From: CALACW01 sp002431305 | GTDB lineage: Bacteria > Bacillota > Clostridia > Oscillospirales > Acutalibacteraceae | DNA length: 7,495 nucleotides | NCBI GenBank assembly: GCA_937890355.1 | Contig: CALACW010000008.1 | Location: forward strand, 1-7,495 | Reading direction: 5' to 3' | In this document: positions 1-6,578 of the stretch, piece after piece | Position numbering within the stretch: position 1 is the first letter of the stretch | Layout of the letters: the number at the start of each line of letters is the position of its first letter | The notes under the pieces: generated by a model | Told to the model about the DNA's origin: nothing | Database searches by the model: none | Seen by the model: the letters and a program-made list of their open reading frames with translations, nothing else | Translations under genes and position numbers: made by a program

Positions 1-12
1 ATTTCCCATAAA

Positions 13-37
13 CTCTCTTATAGTAGCTCTCTTATAG
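13..37. repeat. Tandem 11-bp direct repeat
   Basis: CTCTCTTATAG occurs at 13-23 and again at 27-37, a period of 14 bases. Nearby, AGTAG (22-26) and CTACT (39-43) could form a weak 5-bp stem. I see no coding potential here, and the left edge of the window cuts off the context, so no function can be given. Confidence 0.5.
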
Positions 38-60
38 ACTACTTTATGAAAAATATAGAT

Positions 61-122
61 TTACTCTACCCGCTCTACCCACTAACAACAAAACACCGGG
101 CAGAGCTTATTACTCTACCCGG
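61..122. repeat. Repeated CTCTACCC motif
   Basis: CTCTACCC occurs three times: at 64-71, 73-80 and 113-120. The longer form TTACTCTACCCG is present at both 61-72 and 110-121. The third copy is one arm of the hairpin at 90-128, so the two upstream copies look like partial duplicates of a terminator arm, or slippage products. No gene lies in this stretch. Confidence 0.5.
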
Positions 123-128
123 CGTTTT
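90..128 (-). terminator. Large hairpin, probable terminator downstream of tRNA-Ala
   Basis: Left arm 90-105 pairs with right arm 113-128 around a 7-base loop (106-112). The stem is AAAAC/GTTTT, one A-C mismatch, CCGGG/CCCGG, one C-A mismatch, then AGAG/CTCT. Read on the minus strand the hairpin ends in GTTTTGTTGTT, a modest U-rich tail, so it may end the tRNA-Ala transcript. Read on the plus strand it ends in GTTTTGTCGTTT, so it could equally end a gene lying left of the window. Confidence 0.55.
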
Positions 129-136
129 GTCGTTTG

Positions 137-173
137 TCCGAACAGTGTCCCTATAAAGAATAGGGTGTTCGGA
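137..173. other. Second hairpin with 4-base bulge, tRNA-Ala trailer
   Basis: TCCGAACA (137-144) is perfectly complementary to TGTTCGGA (166-173). Inside, after a GTGT bulge (145-148), CCCTA (149-153) pairs with TAGGG (161-165) around a 7-base loop. No U-tract follows on either strand, so it is not a standard intrinsic terminator by itself. It lies 11 bases past the tRNA-Ala 3' end and in tandem with the 90-128 hairpin. It could be a processing or stability element of the trailer; this is inference. Confidence 0.45.
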
Positions 174-184
174 TTATCCTTCAA

Positions 185-260
185 TGGTGGACCCGAAGGG
201 AGTCGAACCCTCGACCTCTCGGATGCGAACCGAACGCTCTCCCAACTGAGCTACGGGCCC
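185..260 (-). tRNA. tRNA-Ala, anticodon CGC
   Basis: The minus strand folds as a full cloverleaf. The 7-bp acceptor stem is GGGCCCG/CGGGTCC and contains the G3-U70 wobble pair that marks alanine tRNAs. The D arm is GCTC/GAGC, the anticodon stem TTCGG/CCGAG has loop TTCGCAT (anticodon CGC, reading GCG), and the T arm is GAGGG/CCCTT with loop TTCGACT. The discriminator base is A, and CCA is encoded at 187-185. The body is 188-260. A promoter lies just upstream at 275-303. A minus-strand reading frame over this gene and its flank is an artefact of the tRNA sequence. Confidence 0.97.
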
Positions 261-274
261 AAACAACATTTGAT

Positions 275-303
275 ATTTTATCACTATTGTTATAAAAAAG
301 CAA
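275..303 (-). promoter_or_regulatory. Promoter of tRNA-Ala
   Basis: On the minus strand, -35 TTGCTT (303-298) and -10 TAAAAT (280-275) are separated by 17 bases, with a TG just upstream of the -10 (extended -10). Predicted transcription start is near 268, about 8 bases before the mature tRNA 5' end, which suits a tRNA gene. Confidence 0.65.
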
Positions 304-351
304 GTATAAAATTAAAAAAATTTTATTTTTACCTTTAATTATAGTTATATA

Positions 352-380
352 TTGCCTTTTTGATATCAATTTGATAGAAT
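352..380 (+). promoter_or_regulatory. Promoter of deacetylase gene with palindromes
   Basis: TTGCCT (352-357) and TAGAAT (375-380) are spaced by 17 bases and read toward the deacetylase gene, with a predicted start near 387. The spacer holds a perfect 10-bp palindrome TTGATATCAA (360-369), overlapped by the odd palindrome TCAATTTGA (366-374), which directly abuts the -10. The same 9-bp palindrome abuts the -10 of the GH38 gene at 4500-4508. This suggests, but does not prove, an operator. Confidence 0.5.
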
Positions 381-398
381 AGAAATGTTATAAATATT

Positions 399-403
399 AG
401 GAG
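399..403 (+). promoter_or_regulatory. Ribosome binding site that conflicts with the GTG start
   Basis: AGGAG at 399-403 is the only good Shine-Dalgarno site here. It overlaps the GTG at 403, which is therefore impossible as the start for that site. It sits 8 bases upstream of an in-frame ATC at 412. Starting there would give MNKYLIVNADDFG, close to the usual N-terminus of this family. Either a rare ATC start, a former ATG mutated to ATC, or a sequencing error is likely. Confidence 0.6.
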
Positions 404-1287
404 TGATTTATATCAATAAATATCTTATAGTAAACGCCGACGATTTCGGTCTGTGCGAATCGGCAAACAAAGCGTGCATGGAACTTTTTGAAACCGGCAA
501 TCTGTTATCATCCACTATCATGATGGTATGCCCCGGAGCGGAAGAAGCCGTAAAATTTGCAATCGACCACCCCGAATACGCAATCGGCGTACATACGACG
601 TTAACTGCCGAGTGGCAGAAATACAGATGGAAACCATTAACTGACGGTAAAAGTCTGCTTGACAAGGAAGGCTATATGTGGCATGAGAGCGACATGGTCG
701 AGCTGCATACAAAATCAAGCGAGGTCGAGGCGGAAATCCGCGCACAGATAGACAAGGCTCATGCAATGGGAATGAAACCGTCGCACATAGACAACCACAT
801 GGGTTCTTTATACGGCTACAACACAGGCAGATTCGGTTTTCTGAAAATGGCGTTAAAAATTTGTCATGACTACGGATACGCGTACAGAGTACCGCTTTAC
901 GTTACGAAAAGCACAAACCCGAGAGGCGTTCCCTATCATCTGTTCAAGGCTCTTACGGGGCTTATACGCTACTGGGTAAAGAAATACGACGTTATAACGC
1001 CCGACTATCTTATATTCCCCGACTGGAAAGTTCCGCATATTCGCGAAAGCTATGAATCGTACAGAAAAATCATACTCGACGTATGGACAAATATTCCAGA
1101 CGGTGTAACGGAGACTTTCATTCACCCAGCTGTCGAGAGTGACGAATTAAAGGGCATTACAAACGCGTGGCAGTGCAGAGTATGGGAATATGAACTGATG
1201 AAAGACCCGTACACGCATCAGTATCTGAAAGATCACGGAATCGAAATGATAACGTATCGAGAACTAATCAAAATGAAATCAAAATAA
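403..1287 (+). CDS. ChbG/YdjC-family carbohydrate deacetylase
   Basis: Predicted metal-dependent deacetylase that removes acetyl groups from N-acetylated sugars or small oligosaccharides; ChbG itself acts on chitobiose-type GlcNAc oligosaccharides. The family signature NADDFG lies at residues 11-16. Expected metal-binding or catalytic positions are D13/D14, H64 in the IGVHTTL motif, H128 in KPSHIDNH, and a late H241 in FIHPA. At 294 residues it is of normal length for the family. No signal peptide or membrane segment is visible, so it is probably cytoplasmic. The start is uncertain: GTG at 403 is the first legal start but overlaps the Shine-Dalgarno, while ATC at 412 has correct spacing and matches family N-termini. 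It is convergent with the GH38 gene and has its own promoter. The exact substrate cannot be told from sequence; family membership is clear. Confidence 0.9.
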   Translation: MIYINKYLIVNADDFGLCESANKACMELFETGNLLSSTIMMVCPGAEEAVKFAIDHPEYAIGVHTTLTAEWQKYRWKPLTDGKSLLDKEGYMWHESDMVELHTKSSEVEAEIRAQIDKAHAMGMKPSHIDNHMGSLYGYNTGRFGFLKMALKICHDYGYAYRVPLYVTKSTNPRGVPYHLFKALTGLIRYWVKKYDVITPDYLIFPDWKVPHIRESYESYRKIILDVWTNIPDGVTETFIHPAVESDELKGITNAWQCRVWEYELMKDPYTHQYLKDHGIEMITYRELIKMKSK

Positions 1288-1294
1288 AGATTTA

Positions 1295-1327
1295 CGGCGA
1301 GGTTCGTTTGAACCCCGCCGATTTTTT
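1295..1327. terminator. Bidirectional terminator between convergent genes
   Basis: CGGCG (1295-1299) pairs with CGCCG (1316-1320), and GGTTC (1301-1305) pairs with GAACC (1310-1314), around loop GTTT, with a single A-C mismatch. On the plus strand it is followed by ATTTTTTATTT, a good U-tract ending the deacetylase mRNA 8 bases past its stop. On the minus strand the tail TAAATCTTTATTTT is weaker but usable by the mannosidase mRNA, whose stop codon lies at 1328-1326. Confidence 0.85.
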
Positions 1328-4300
1328 ATTTAATATAAAGTTTTAATGTCTTAATCTCAAACGGTTTGAATATAAGTTTCAGTTTACCGTCGGAAAGAAC
1401 GAGTTTTTCGTCCTTTTCCTCCATAAGATTACATTCGAACGCTTCCTTAACGTCAAGTCCGAATGAAACTTCACAGTTTGTACGGCTGTTCCATGTCTCA
1501 TACATACGAACGATAACCGCGTCGGAATCCTCCGCTTTTTTAACAGTCTCGATAATAACGTTGGACTTATTGACATTGACGAGCGAAAACTCGGTCGGAA
1601 GAGCACCGGATTTACCCTCTGCCGTAAAGCTTCTTAAAGGAACGTTTATGTCGTAAGCCTCGTTAACTACGCCGGATGAGCTGACATCGCCGGAATGAGC
1701 GTACATTGAATATACAAACGTATGACGTTCTCTGTCCTGGAGATGATTAGGCGAGGTCGCGCTTCTTAAAAGTGTAGGCTTAATGTGTAAATCCTTGACC
1801 GTCCATCCGTATTTACAGTCGTTTAATACGGAGAAACCGAATCCGTTATCCGAAAGATCAGCCCACTTATGACCGCAGACCTCAAACTGCGAGTAATCCC
1901 ACGTCGTGTTTTCGTGCGCGGTACGTTTAAGGTTACCGAACTGAATATCAAACGTCGCGTTTACGGCGTTAACGTCTACGGGATAGTCCGCTTTGAGAGC
2001 AATACGCTCCTCCTGCCAGTCAACATCATAGAATATATCGATTCTGGCAGTGTGAGGATAGAATACATAATACTGCGTAATATGCGATTTATTGAATGTT
2101 CTGTCGACTTTTAATACCGTGCGTACCGCGCCGTGTTCAACGATTTCGGAGTTATCAACGTTATCGATATTCCAATACTTCTCACCGTAGTAGCACTTGA
2201 TGTCCCACGCCTCGTGGTTATGAGGTCTGTCCTCGTACGCTATAAGTCTGCCTAAAACGTCGTTTTCCTTTGAAACGCATCTGTCTGCCGATTTATCATA
2301 ATACGAAGCTATATTCATATTGCCGTCGAATTTAACCGTGTAGTAATCATTTGTAAATTCGTTGTTTTCGCTCTTTACGGCGTCTTCGGACTCAACAGCC
2401 GACTCAACGATTCTGAACGTCTTATATCCCTTAGCCGGAACATCCGAAGCGAAAAATGCGAGTTTGCCGTCGTACGTTGTCTGCGAGGGCATAACCTTGC
2501 CGTTCATATCCTCGATATGAAATTCACCGTTTTCGGGCATGTCGGCAATAACAACGGAGCTTCTTGCAAATCCCAACGTATTGAATACAACGATAATTTT
2601 ACCGTCCGCATTAATAAGGGAAGCTACTGCGGATTCGCTCTCGCCTGCCATTTCGGAACCCTCTTTGGCAATGAGTTCATACTGTTCTTTCGAATCCTCG
2701 TAAACGGCGGCAATCGATGAGCCGGGAATGATATCGTGGAACTGATTGAGAAGTATAATCTTCCATCCCGCAAGAAGTTTATCGGACGGATAATCCTTTG
2801 ACGCAAGAAGATTTGCAAGTACGCCGAGTGTCTCCGCGTCCTGATAAAGATACTCGCTCTTTCTGTTATACTTCTTATTTCTGCTCTGTGCGGTGAGCGT
2901 TCCGCGGTGGAATTCGAGGTACAATTCGCCCGCCCATACGGGAAGTCTGTCGCTGTCCTTTACTTCCGACGCGAGTCTGTCGAAGAAATCGCGCGCAAAC
3001 TCCTGTTTGACAGTCGGACAGCCGGGGATGCCTTTTTCCATTCGTCTGCCGTGTTCGAGCATGTCTCTCGTCGGACCTCCGCCTCCGTCGCCCCAGCCGT
3101 AGGAGCAAAGAACGTTTTTATTAAGATCCTTATTCGAATAACGTCTCCATCCGCCGATAACCTGATCGGGAGAAAGATATCCGTTATACGTAGTCATAAA
3201 GCCCTTGTCGTCACAGCTCTGTGTCGGGATGAAGTGAGAGAGAACCTCGGTTCCGTCGATACCGCGCCACATAAACGTGTCGAACGGGAATTTATCAAAC
3301 TCGTTCCACGAAATTTTCGTAGTCATGAAGTAATCTATATCTGATTTTCTGATAATCTGCGGGAGCGCGCCGGAATAGCCGAATACGTCGGGCAGCCACA
3401 TAATGCGGTTATCGACTCCGAATTCCTTTTTGAAAAATCGCTTTCCGACTAAGAACTGTCTTACGAGCGATTCGCCCGATACGACGTTTGTATCGCTCTC
3501 GACCCACATGCTTCCCTCGGGTTCCCAGCGTTTTTCTTTGATAAGCTCTTTTATTTCCTCATATAATTCGGGATAATCCTGTTTTACGTAATCGTAAATC
3601 TGCGCCTGCGAAGACATGAATTTATACTCGGGATATTCTTTCATCAGATTAACGACGCTCGAAAAGCTTCTCGCCGCCTTTTCTCTCGTCTGACGAAGTC
3701 TCCAAAGCCATGCTGTATCAATATGAGTATGACCGATCGCGCTCGTAACAACTCCCATATCCGCGCCGTATACGTTCTCTTTAAGATATTCTCTCGCTTT
3801 TCTTACGCTGTCATGGAATACCGCGTCGTCGATTGTATTAAGTTCGAGCATGTTAACGGCGGTATTGAGAGCCTTGATAATATCGATTCTCTCCATGTCG
3901 TCGTGAGAATAATTATGAGCGGTCTCCCACGGAGAAAGCATGTCGTAATATAAATCCTTAACATCCTCATCAACGGTTTTAAGGTAAGATGTAAGTCTCG
4001 TCTTGCCTCTGAACTCCCAGTCGTCGCAGTAAGCGTTGAGAGCGATATCGTAACTTTCCCCCGCTTTTGCATTATCCGAGAGAATAATAAACTGATGATA
4101 CGGGTCTGCGCCCTGTACGAGCTTACCGTTTACGAATACGATAAACTGCTGGGCACGGCTCTCCCATTCGGAATCGGGATAGGGATTTACCTGATAGATA
4201 ACTTTCTTACCCGCAAAAGAGTCGGGAATCGTAACAGTCTGCTTAAACCAGCAGTATTCCTCCCTGTAACCCCAGAAATCGTCTTTCCCGAAAGGTTTCC

Positions 4301-4475
4301 ATTCGCCCTCGTTTATCTCGGCAAGAGTATACTGTCCGTCTCTGAAAAGGAACTCGCCCACGTCGATACATTCGGGAAAAATTCTTCCTTTAATCTGATT
4401 GATTATCTCTTTTACGCGCGAAGCGAGCATTTTTCGTTCCGAGTTTTTATCACAGAACGGGATATCGAAATGCAT
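1326..4475 (-). CDS. GH38 alpha-mannosidase, cytoplasmic type
   Basis: Predicted zinc-dependent retaining alpha-mannosidase that trims alpha-linked mannose from oligosaccharides. At 1049 residues it is the size of the MAN2C1/Ams1-like branch and has no signal peptide, so it should act in the cytoplasm. The N-terminal beta domain covers about residues 1-240. The catalytic domain begins at GHTHIDTAWLW (248-258), giving zinc ligands H251 and D253. The nucleophile is D363 in WLPDVFGYSGALPQ, and the third motif NQFHDIIPGSS (577-587) supplies H580. EFHRGT (521-526) and the glycine-rich GWGDGGGG (460-467) are also typical. C-terminal beta domains fill about 620-1049. The ATG at 4475 is backed by AAAGGAGG (4489-4482), 6 bases upstream. 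It lies 68 bases after the fucosidase stop and has its own perfect promoter, so it can be expressed alone or by read-through. Whether it prefers mannan, N-glycan or glycerate-linked mannose is not visible. Confidence 0.96.
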   Translation of the reverse strand: MHFDIPFCDKNSERKMLASRVKEIINQIKGRIFPECIDVGEFLFRDGQYTLAEINEGEWKPFGKDDFWGYREEYCWFKQTVTIPDSFAGKKVIYQVNPYPDSEWESRAQQFIVFVNGKLVQGADPYHQFIILSDNAKAGESYDIALNAYCDDWEFRGKTRLTSYLKTVDEDVKDLYYDMLSPWETAHNYSHDDMERIDIIKALNTAVNMLELNTIDDAVFHDSVRKAREYLKENVYGADMGVVTSAIGHTHIDTAWLWRLRQTREKAARSFSSVVNLMKEYPEYKFMSSQAQIYDYVKQDYPELYEEIKELIKEKRWEPEGSMWVESDTNVVSGESLVRQFLVGKRFFKKEFGVDNRIMWLPDVFGYSGALPQIIRKSDIDYFMTTKISWNEFDKFPFDTFMWRGIDGTEVLSHFIPTQSCDDKGFMTTYNGYLSPDQVIGGWRRYSNKDLNKNVLCSYGWGDGGGGPTRDMLEHGRRMEKGIPGCPTVKQEFARDFFDRLASEVKDSDRLPVWAGELYLEFHRGTLTAQSRNKKYNRKSEYLYQDAETLGVLANLLASKDYPSDKLLAGWKIILLNQFHDIIPGSSIAAVYEDSKEQYELIAKEGSEMAGESESAVASLINADGKIIVVFNTLGFARSSVVIADMPENGEFHIEDMNGKVMPSQTTYDGKLAFFASDVPAKGYKTFRIVESAVESEDAVKSENNEFTNDYYTVKFDGNMNIASYYDKSADRCVSKENDVLGRLIAYEDRPHNHEAWDIKCYYGEKYWNIDNVDNSEIVEHGAVRTVLKVDRTFNKSHITQYYVFYPHTARIDIFYDVDWQEERIALKADYPVDVNAVNATFDIQFGNLKRTAHENTTWDYSQFEVCGHKWADLSDNGFGFSVLNDCKYGWTVKDLHIKPTLLRSATSPNHLQDRERHTFVYSMYAHSGDVSSSGVVNEAYDINVPLRSFTAEGKSGALPTEFSLVNVNKSNVIIETVKKAEDSDAVIVRMYETWNSRTNCEVSFGLDVKEAFECNLMEEKDEKLVLSDGKLKLIFKPFEIKTLKLYIK

Positions 4476-4507
4476 AAAATGCCTCCTTTATTTTTTATTT
4501 CAATTTG

Positions 4508-4536
4508 ATTATATTGTTAAGCGTATTAAATGTCAA
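4508..4536 (-). promoter_or_regulatory. Perfect-consensus sigma-A promoter of the GH38 gene
   Basis: On the minus strand TTGACA (4536-4531), exactly 17 bases, then TATAAT (4513-4508): all 12 consensus positions match with ideal spacing. Predicted start is near 4501, giving an untranslated leader of about 26 bases that contains the Shine-Dalgarno at 4489-4482. The odd palindrome TCAATTTGA (4500-4508) sits across the -10 edge and the expected start, and could bind a repressor. The -35 begins 7 bases past the fucosidase stop codon; I see no terminator between the two genes. Confidence 0.85.
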
Positions 4537-4543
4537 CAGTAAA

Positions 4544-5833
4544 TTATACTCTCAATTCAATTGCATAAAGATATTTGCACCTGATCTCATCGGGATTAAT
4601 ATTTTCAAAGTTAAGACAAACCTTTCCATTGTCATCGCTTATCGTAACTTTCGAATCATGAGAGAGCAGACGGGATTTCATAACCGGATTATAATCAATC
4701 TCATCAAGCGTTATGCTGCCGAACGGGAAACGGTTTATAATCGCGTATACTTTCTTTCCGTCTTTCGACTTAGTATAATACGTGCCGTTCTGTTCTTTTT
4801 TTGTATAGGCGCGCGTTGCGTATATAGCCTCTCCGTTGACTTTGAGCCAGTCACCTATCTGACGTAAACGCTCCTCCATAATGACGGGAATGGTGCCATC
4901 AGCAGAGGGTCCAACATTGAGTATAAAATTTCCGCCCTTTGATACGAGAGAACAAAGCATTTCGATAAGCTCTTTCGGTGAAAGATAATCGTCGACTCCC
5001 TCAATTCTGTTAAGACCGAAGCTCTTGCCTATGCCTCTGCACTCCTCAAACGGTCTGTCGAGTTCAATATCCTCGATTTTTCTGCCGTTGTCTATAATAC
5101 CGTACTCGGTTGTAAAATATCCGCCGAGTCTGCCCCTTGTCTCCTTACCCCAGCGGTCGTTTACGACAATATTATCCTTTACACTGCTTTCATTGTAAAG
5201 CCATGTAAGAAAGTCGGTCGAATGCCATGTACTGCTGTCGTGATCCCACTCGCCGTCTGTAAAAAGAACGTCGGGTTCATATTTTGAAATAAGCTCCTTT
5301 AACATCGGTATAAGATGTTTCTGCGCGTATTCCTCGGGGCATTTCAAATAAAGCGGATGGAACCATTCGTATACGGAATGATATACGCCGAAATGAACGG
5401 GCGTGTCTTTCAGTGCTCTTTTTAACTCTGCAAGAATATCAATATGAGGACCTACGTCCACGCTGTTCCAGTTCCACGCATAGTCGGACTTCCAAAGACA
5501 GAATCCGTCATGATGCTTTGATGTTATATCAATATATCTCGCGCCCGAATCGACAAAGAGCTTTGCCCATTTGTCCGCATCGAAAAGTTCACACTTGAAT
5601 CCGCTGACGAAGTCCTCATATTTAAAGTTTTCACCGTAAACTCTCTTGTGAAATTTCGAAACCTCGATGTTTTCATCCTTTAACTGCATCATATACCACT
5701 CTGCATACTGACCGTTTTCGGTATACGCGGGAACCGAATACAGTCCGAAATGAATGAATATACCGAATTTTGCGTCCTCGAACCATTCGGGTACTTTACG
5801 CTTATTTAACGACTCCCAATTATTCTCAAACAT
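4544..5833 (-). CDS. GH29 alpha-L-fucosidase
   Basis: Predicted retaining exo-alpha-L-fucosidase. The catalytic barrel shows the GH29 landmarks WFEDAKFGIFIHFGLYSVP (17-35), the substrate-binding segment SKHHDGFCLW (105-114), and PDVLFTDGEW (187-196), where D193 is the expected nucleophile. GNFILNVGPSADG (301-313) is the conserved end of the barrel, followed by a short C-terminal beta domain. At 429 residues it is of normal bacterial size, with no signal peptide, so it probably acts on imported fucosylated sugars. The segment usually holding a W-E pair reads RPFEECRGIGKSFGLN (260-275), with E263 or E264 as possible acid/base, so exact specificity is open. ATG at 5833 has AAAGGAG (5847-5841) 7 bases upstream. 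This site overlaps the stop of the preceding gene, only 12 bases away, which suggests coupled translation in one operon. Confidence 0.93.
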   Translation of the reverse strand: MFENNWESLNKRKVPEWFEDAKFGIFIHFGLYSVPAYTENGQYAEWYMMQLKDENIEVSKFHKRVYGENFKYEDFVSGFKCELFDADKWAKLFVDSGARYIDITSKHHDGFCLWKSDYAWNWNSVDVGPHIDILAELKRALKDTPVHFGVYHSVYEWFHPLYLKCPEEYAQKHLIPMLKELISKYEPDVLFTDGEWDHDSSTWHSTDFLTWLYNESSVKDNIVVNDRWGKETRGRLGGYFTTEYGIIDNGRKIEDIELDRPFEECRGIGKSFGLNRIEGVDDYLSPKELIEMLCSLVSKGGNFILNVGPSADGTIPVIMEERLRQIGDWLKVNGEAIYATRAYTKKEQNGTYYTKSKDGKKVYAIINRFPFGSITLDEIDYNPVMKSRLLSHDSKVTISDDNGKVCLNFENINPDEIRCKYLYAIELRV

Positions 5834-5845
5834 TTTTTTGCTCCT

Positions 5846-6532
5846 TTATTTATTAAATTTAATTCTGAACGTTTTAACTTCGTTCGGTTTTATATCGAAT
5901 ACGAACGATTTTCCGTTGTGCAAAACAGCTCCTATATCCTTTTCCATAAGATTACATTCCGTTACGCTGTCGATTGAATTGTTAAATTCAATTTCACACT
6001 TTCCGCGCGAGGAATACGCTTCAAAGACGCGAAGAATATAACCGTCCGAGTTCTGCGCCATTTTAAACGCGTCAAGAACTATTCCCTCGTATTTTTTCGG
6101 CAGCGGAATATTCTCTCTGCACACCCAGCCGTTATGAAGCTTGGAGCTTACGCTTCCGATTATTTCACCGTCGATTTTGATAACGGTTTCACCGCCGAAA
6201 TTCATATTGAAATACAGCTTTTCGCCGTCCGAGCATACGGGAACGTCGCATTCGCACAAAAACCAAACTGCGTCGTCGTAGCCCGCATACCATCTGTCGC
6301 CGACAGTTAATTCTTCAACGGAGTCATACACGGTGAATTTACCGTCTCCGTCATATTTTCCGCACCGTTTTTCCCACTTATCAAGTGTTAAAACAGTTTC
6401 GCTTATATACGGTTTCATCATCTCTATGAGATTGGAAAGAACCCTTTTATTAATTGCAGGCAAAACAAAAACCACCGCTCTTTTAATAAGATATGATAAC
6501 ATATATAAAAAGAAAAAGTAAATATATTTCAT
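5846..6532 (-). CDS. Mini GH38-like protein lacking the catalytic domain
   Basis: This 228-residue frame resembles the two ends of a GH38 alpha-mannosidase joined together. Residues about 28-145 match the N-terminal domain (WYAGYDDAVWF, then the beta strand GGETVIKIDGEIIGS at 113-127). Residues about 148-228 match the last C-terminal beta domain: SDGYILRVFEAYSSR (162-176) and ECNLME (192-197) align with SDAVIVRMYETWNSR and ECNLME at residues 984-998 and 1015-1020 of the full GH38 in this window, with very roughly 40% identity over the tail by eye. The zinc HxD motif, nucleophile Asp and NQFHD motif are all absent, so it cannot be an active mannosidase. The start is doubtful: neither M1 (6532) nor M11 (6502) has a Shine-Dalgarno, and homology starts only near residue 28. 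M1 begins 8 bases after the upstream terminator U-tract. The stop overlaps the fucosidase ribosome site. It may be an old deletion remnant or a domesticated non-catalytic protein. Confidence 0.72.
   Translation of the reverse strand: MKYIYFFFLYMLSYLIKRAVVFVLPAINKRVLSNLIEMMKPYISETVLTLDKWEKRCGKYDGDGKFTVYDSVEELTVGDRWYAGYDDAVWFLCECDVPVCSDGEKLYFNMNFGGETVIKIDGEIIGSVSSKLHNGWVCRENIPLPKKYEGIVLDAFKMAQNSDGYILRVFEAYSSRGKCEIEFNNSIDSVTECNLMEKDIGAVLHNGKSFVFDIKPNEVKTFRIKFNK
6493..6522 (-). promoter_or_regulatory. Weak candidate promoter for the mini-GH38/fucosidase unit
   Basis: TTTACT (6522-6517), 18 bases, then TATCAT (6498-6493) on the minus strand. If used, transcription would start near 6486, inside the annotated frame of the mini-GH38 gene, and its first 15 or so codons would not be translated. 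The match is poor and the area very AT-rich, so this is tentative. It is listed because a terminator isolates this unit from the regulator gene upstream and some promoter should exist here. Confidence 0.25.
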
Positions 6533-6540
6533 ACTGTTTT

Positions 6541-6573
6541 ATAAAAAAAAGAGACCGGCAAGCAGTCTCTTTT
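6541..6573 (-). terminator. Terminator of the XRE regulator gene
   Basis: AAAAGAGAC (6547-6555) and GTCTCTTTT (6565-6573) form a perfect 9-bp stem with a 9-base loop. On the minus strand it is followed directly by a run of T residues (6550-6543) that merges with the stem. It begins 6 bases past the regulator stop, so it should end that transcript and separate it from the mini-GH38 and fucosidase genes. Confidence 0.85.
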
Positions 6574-6578
6574 CATAA

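Noticed and set aside
181..369. 62-codon minus-strand frame ending in ARSSVGRAF...
   Set aside because: It is the tRNA-Ala gene and its promoter read as protein, a well-known artefact.
2907..3344. 145-codon plus-strand frame inside the GH38 gene, and similar frames at 4095-4508 and 4505-4867
   Set aside because: They are antisense shadows of clearly real GH38 and GH29 genes; no ribosome site or family similarity.
5878..5887. TTCGTTCGGT inside the mini-GH38 gene, matching part of the regulator operator
   Set aside because: It encodes the conserved KPNEVK segment; the shared 10 bases are probably coincidence and no inverted arm is nearby.
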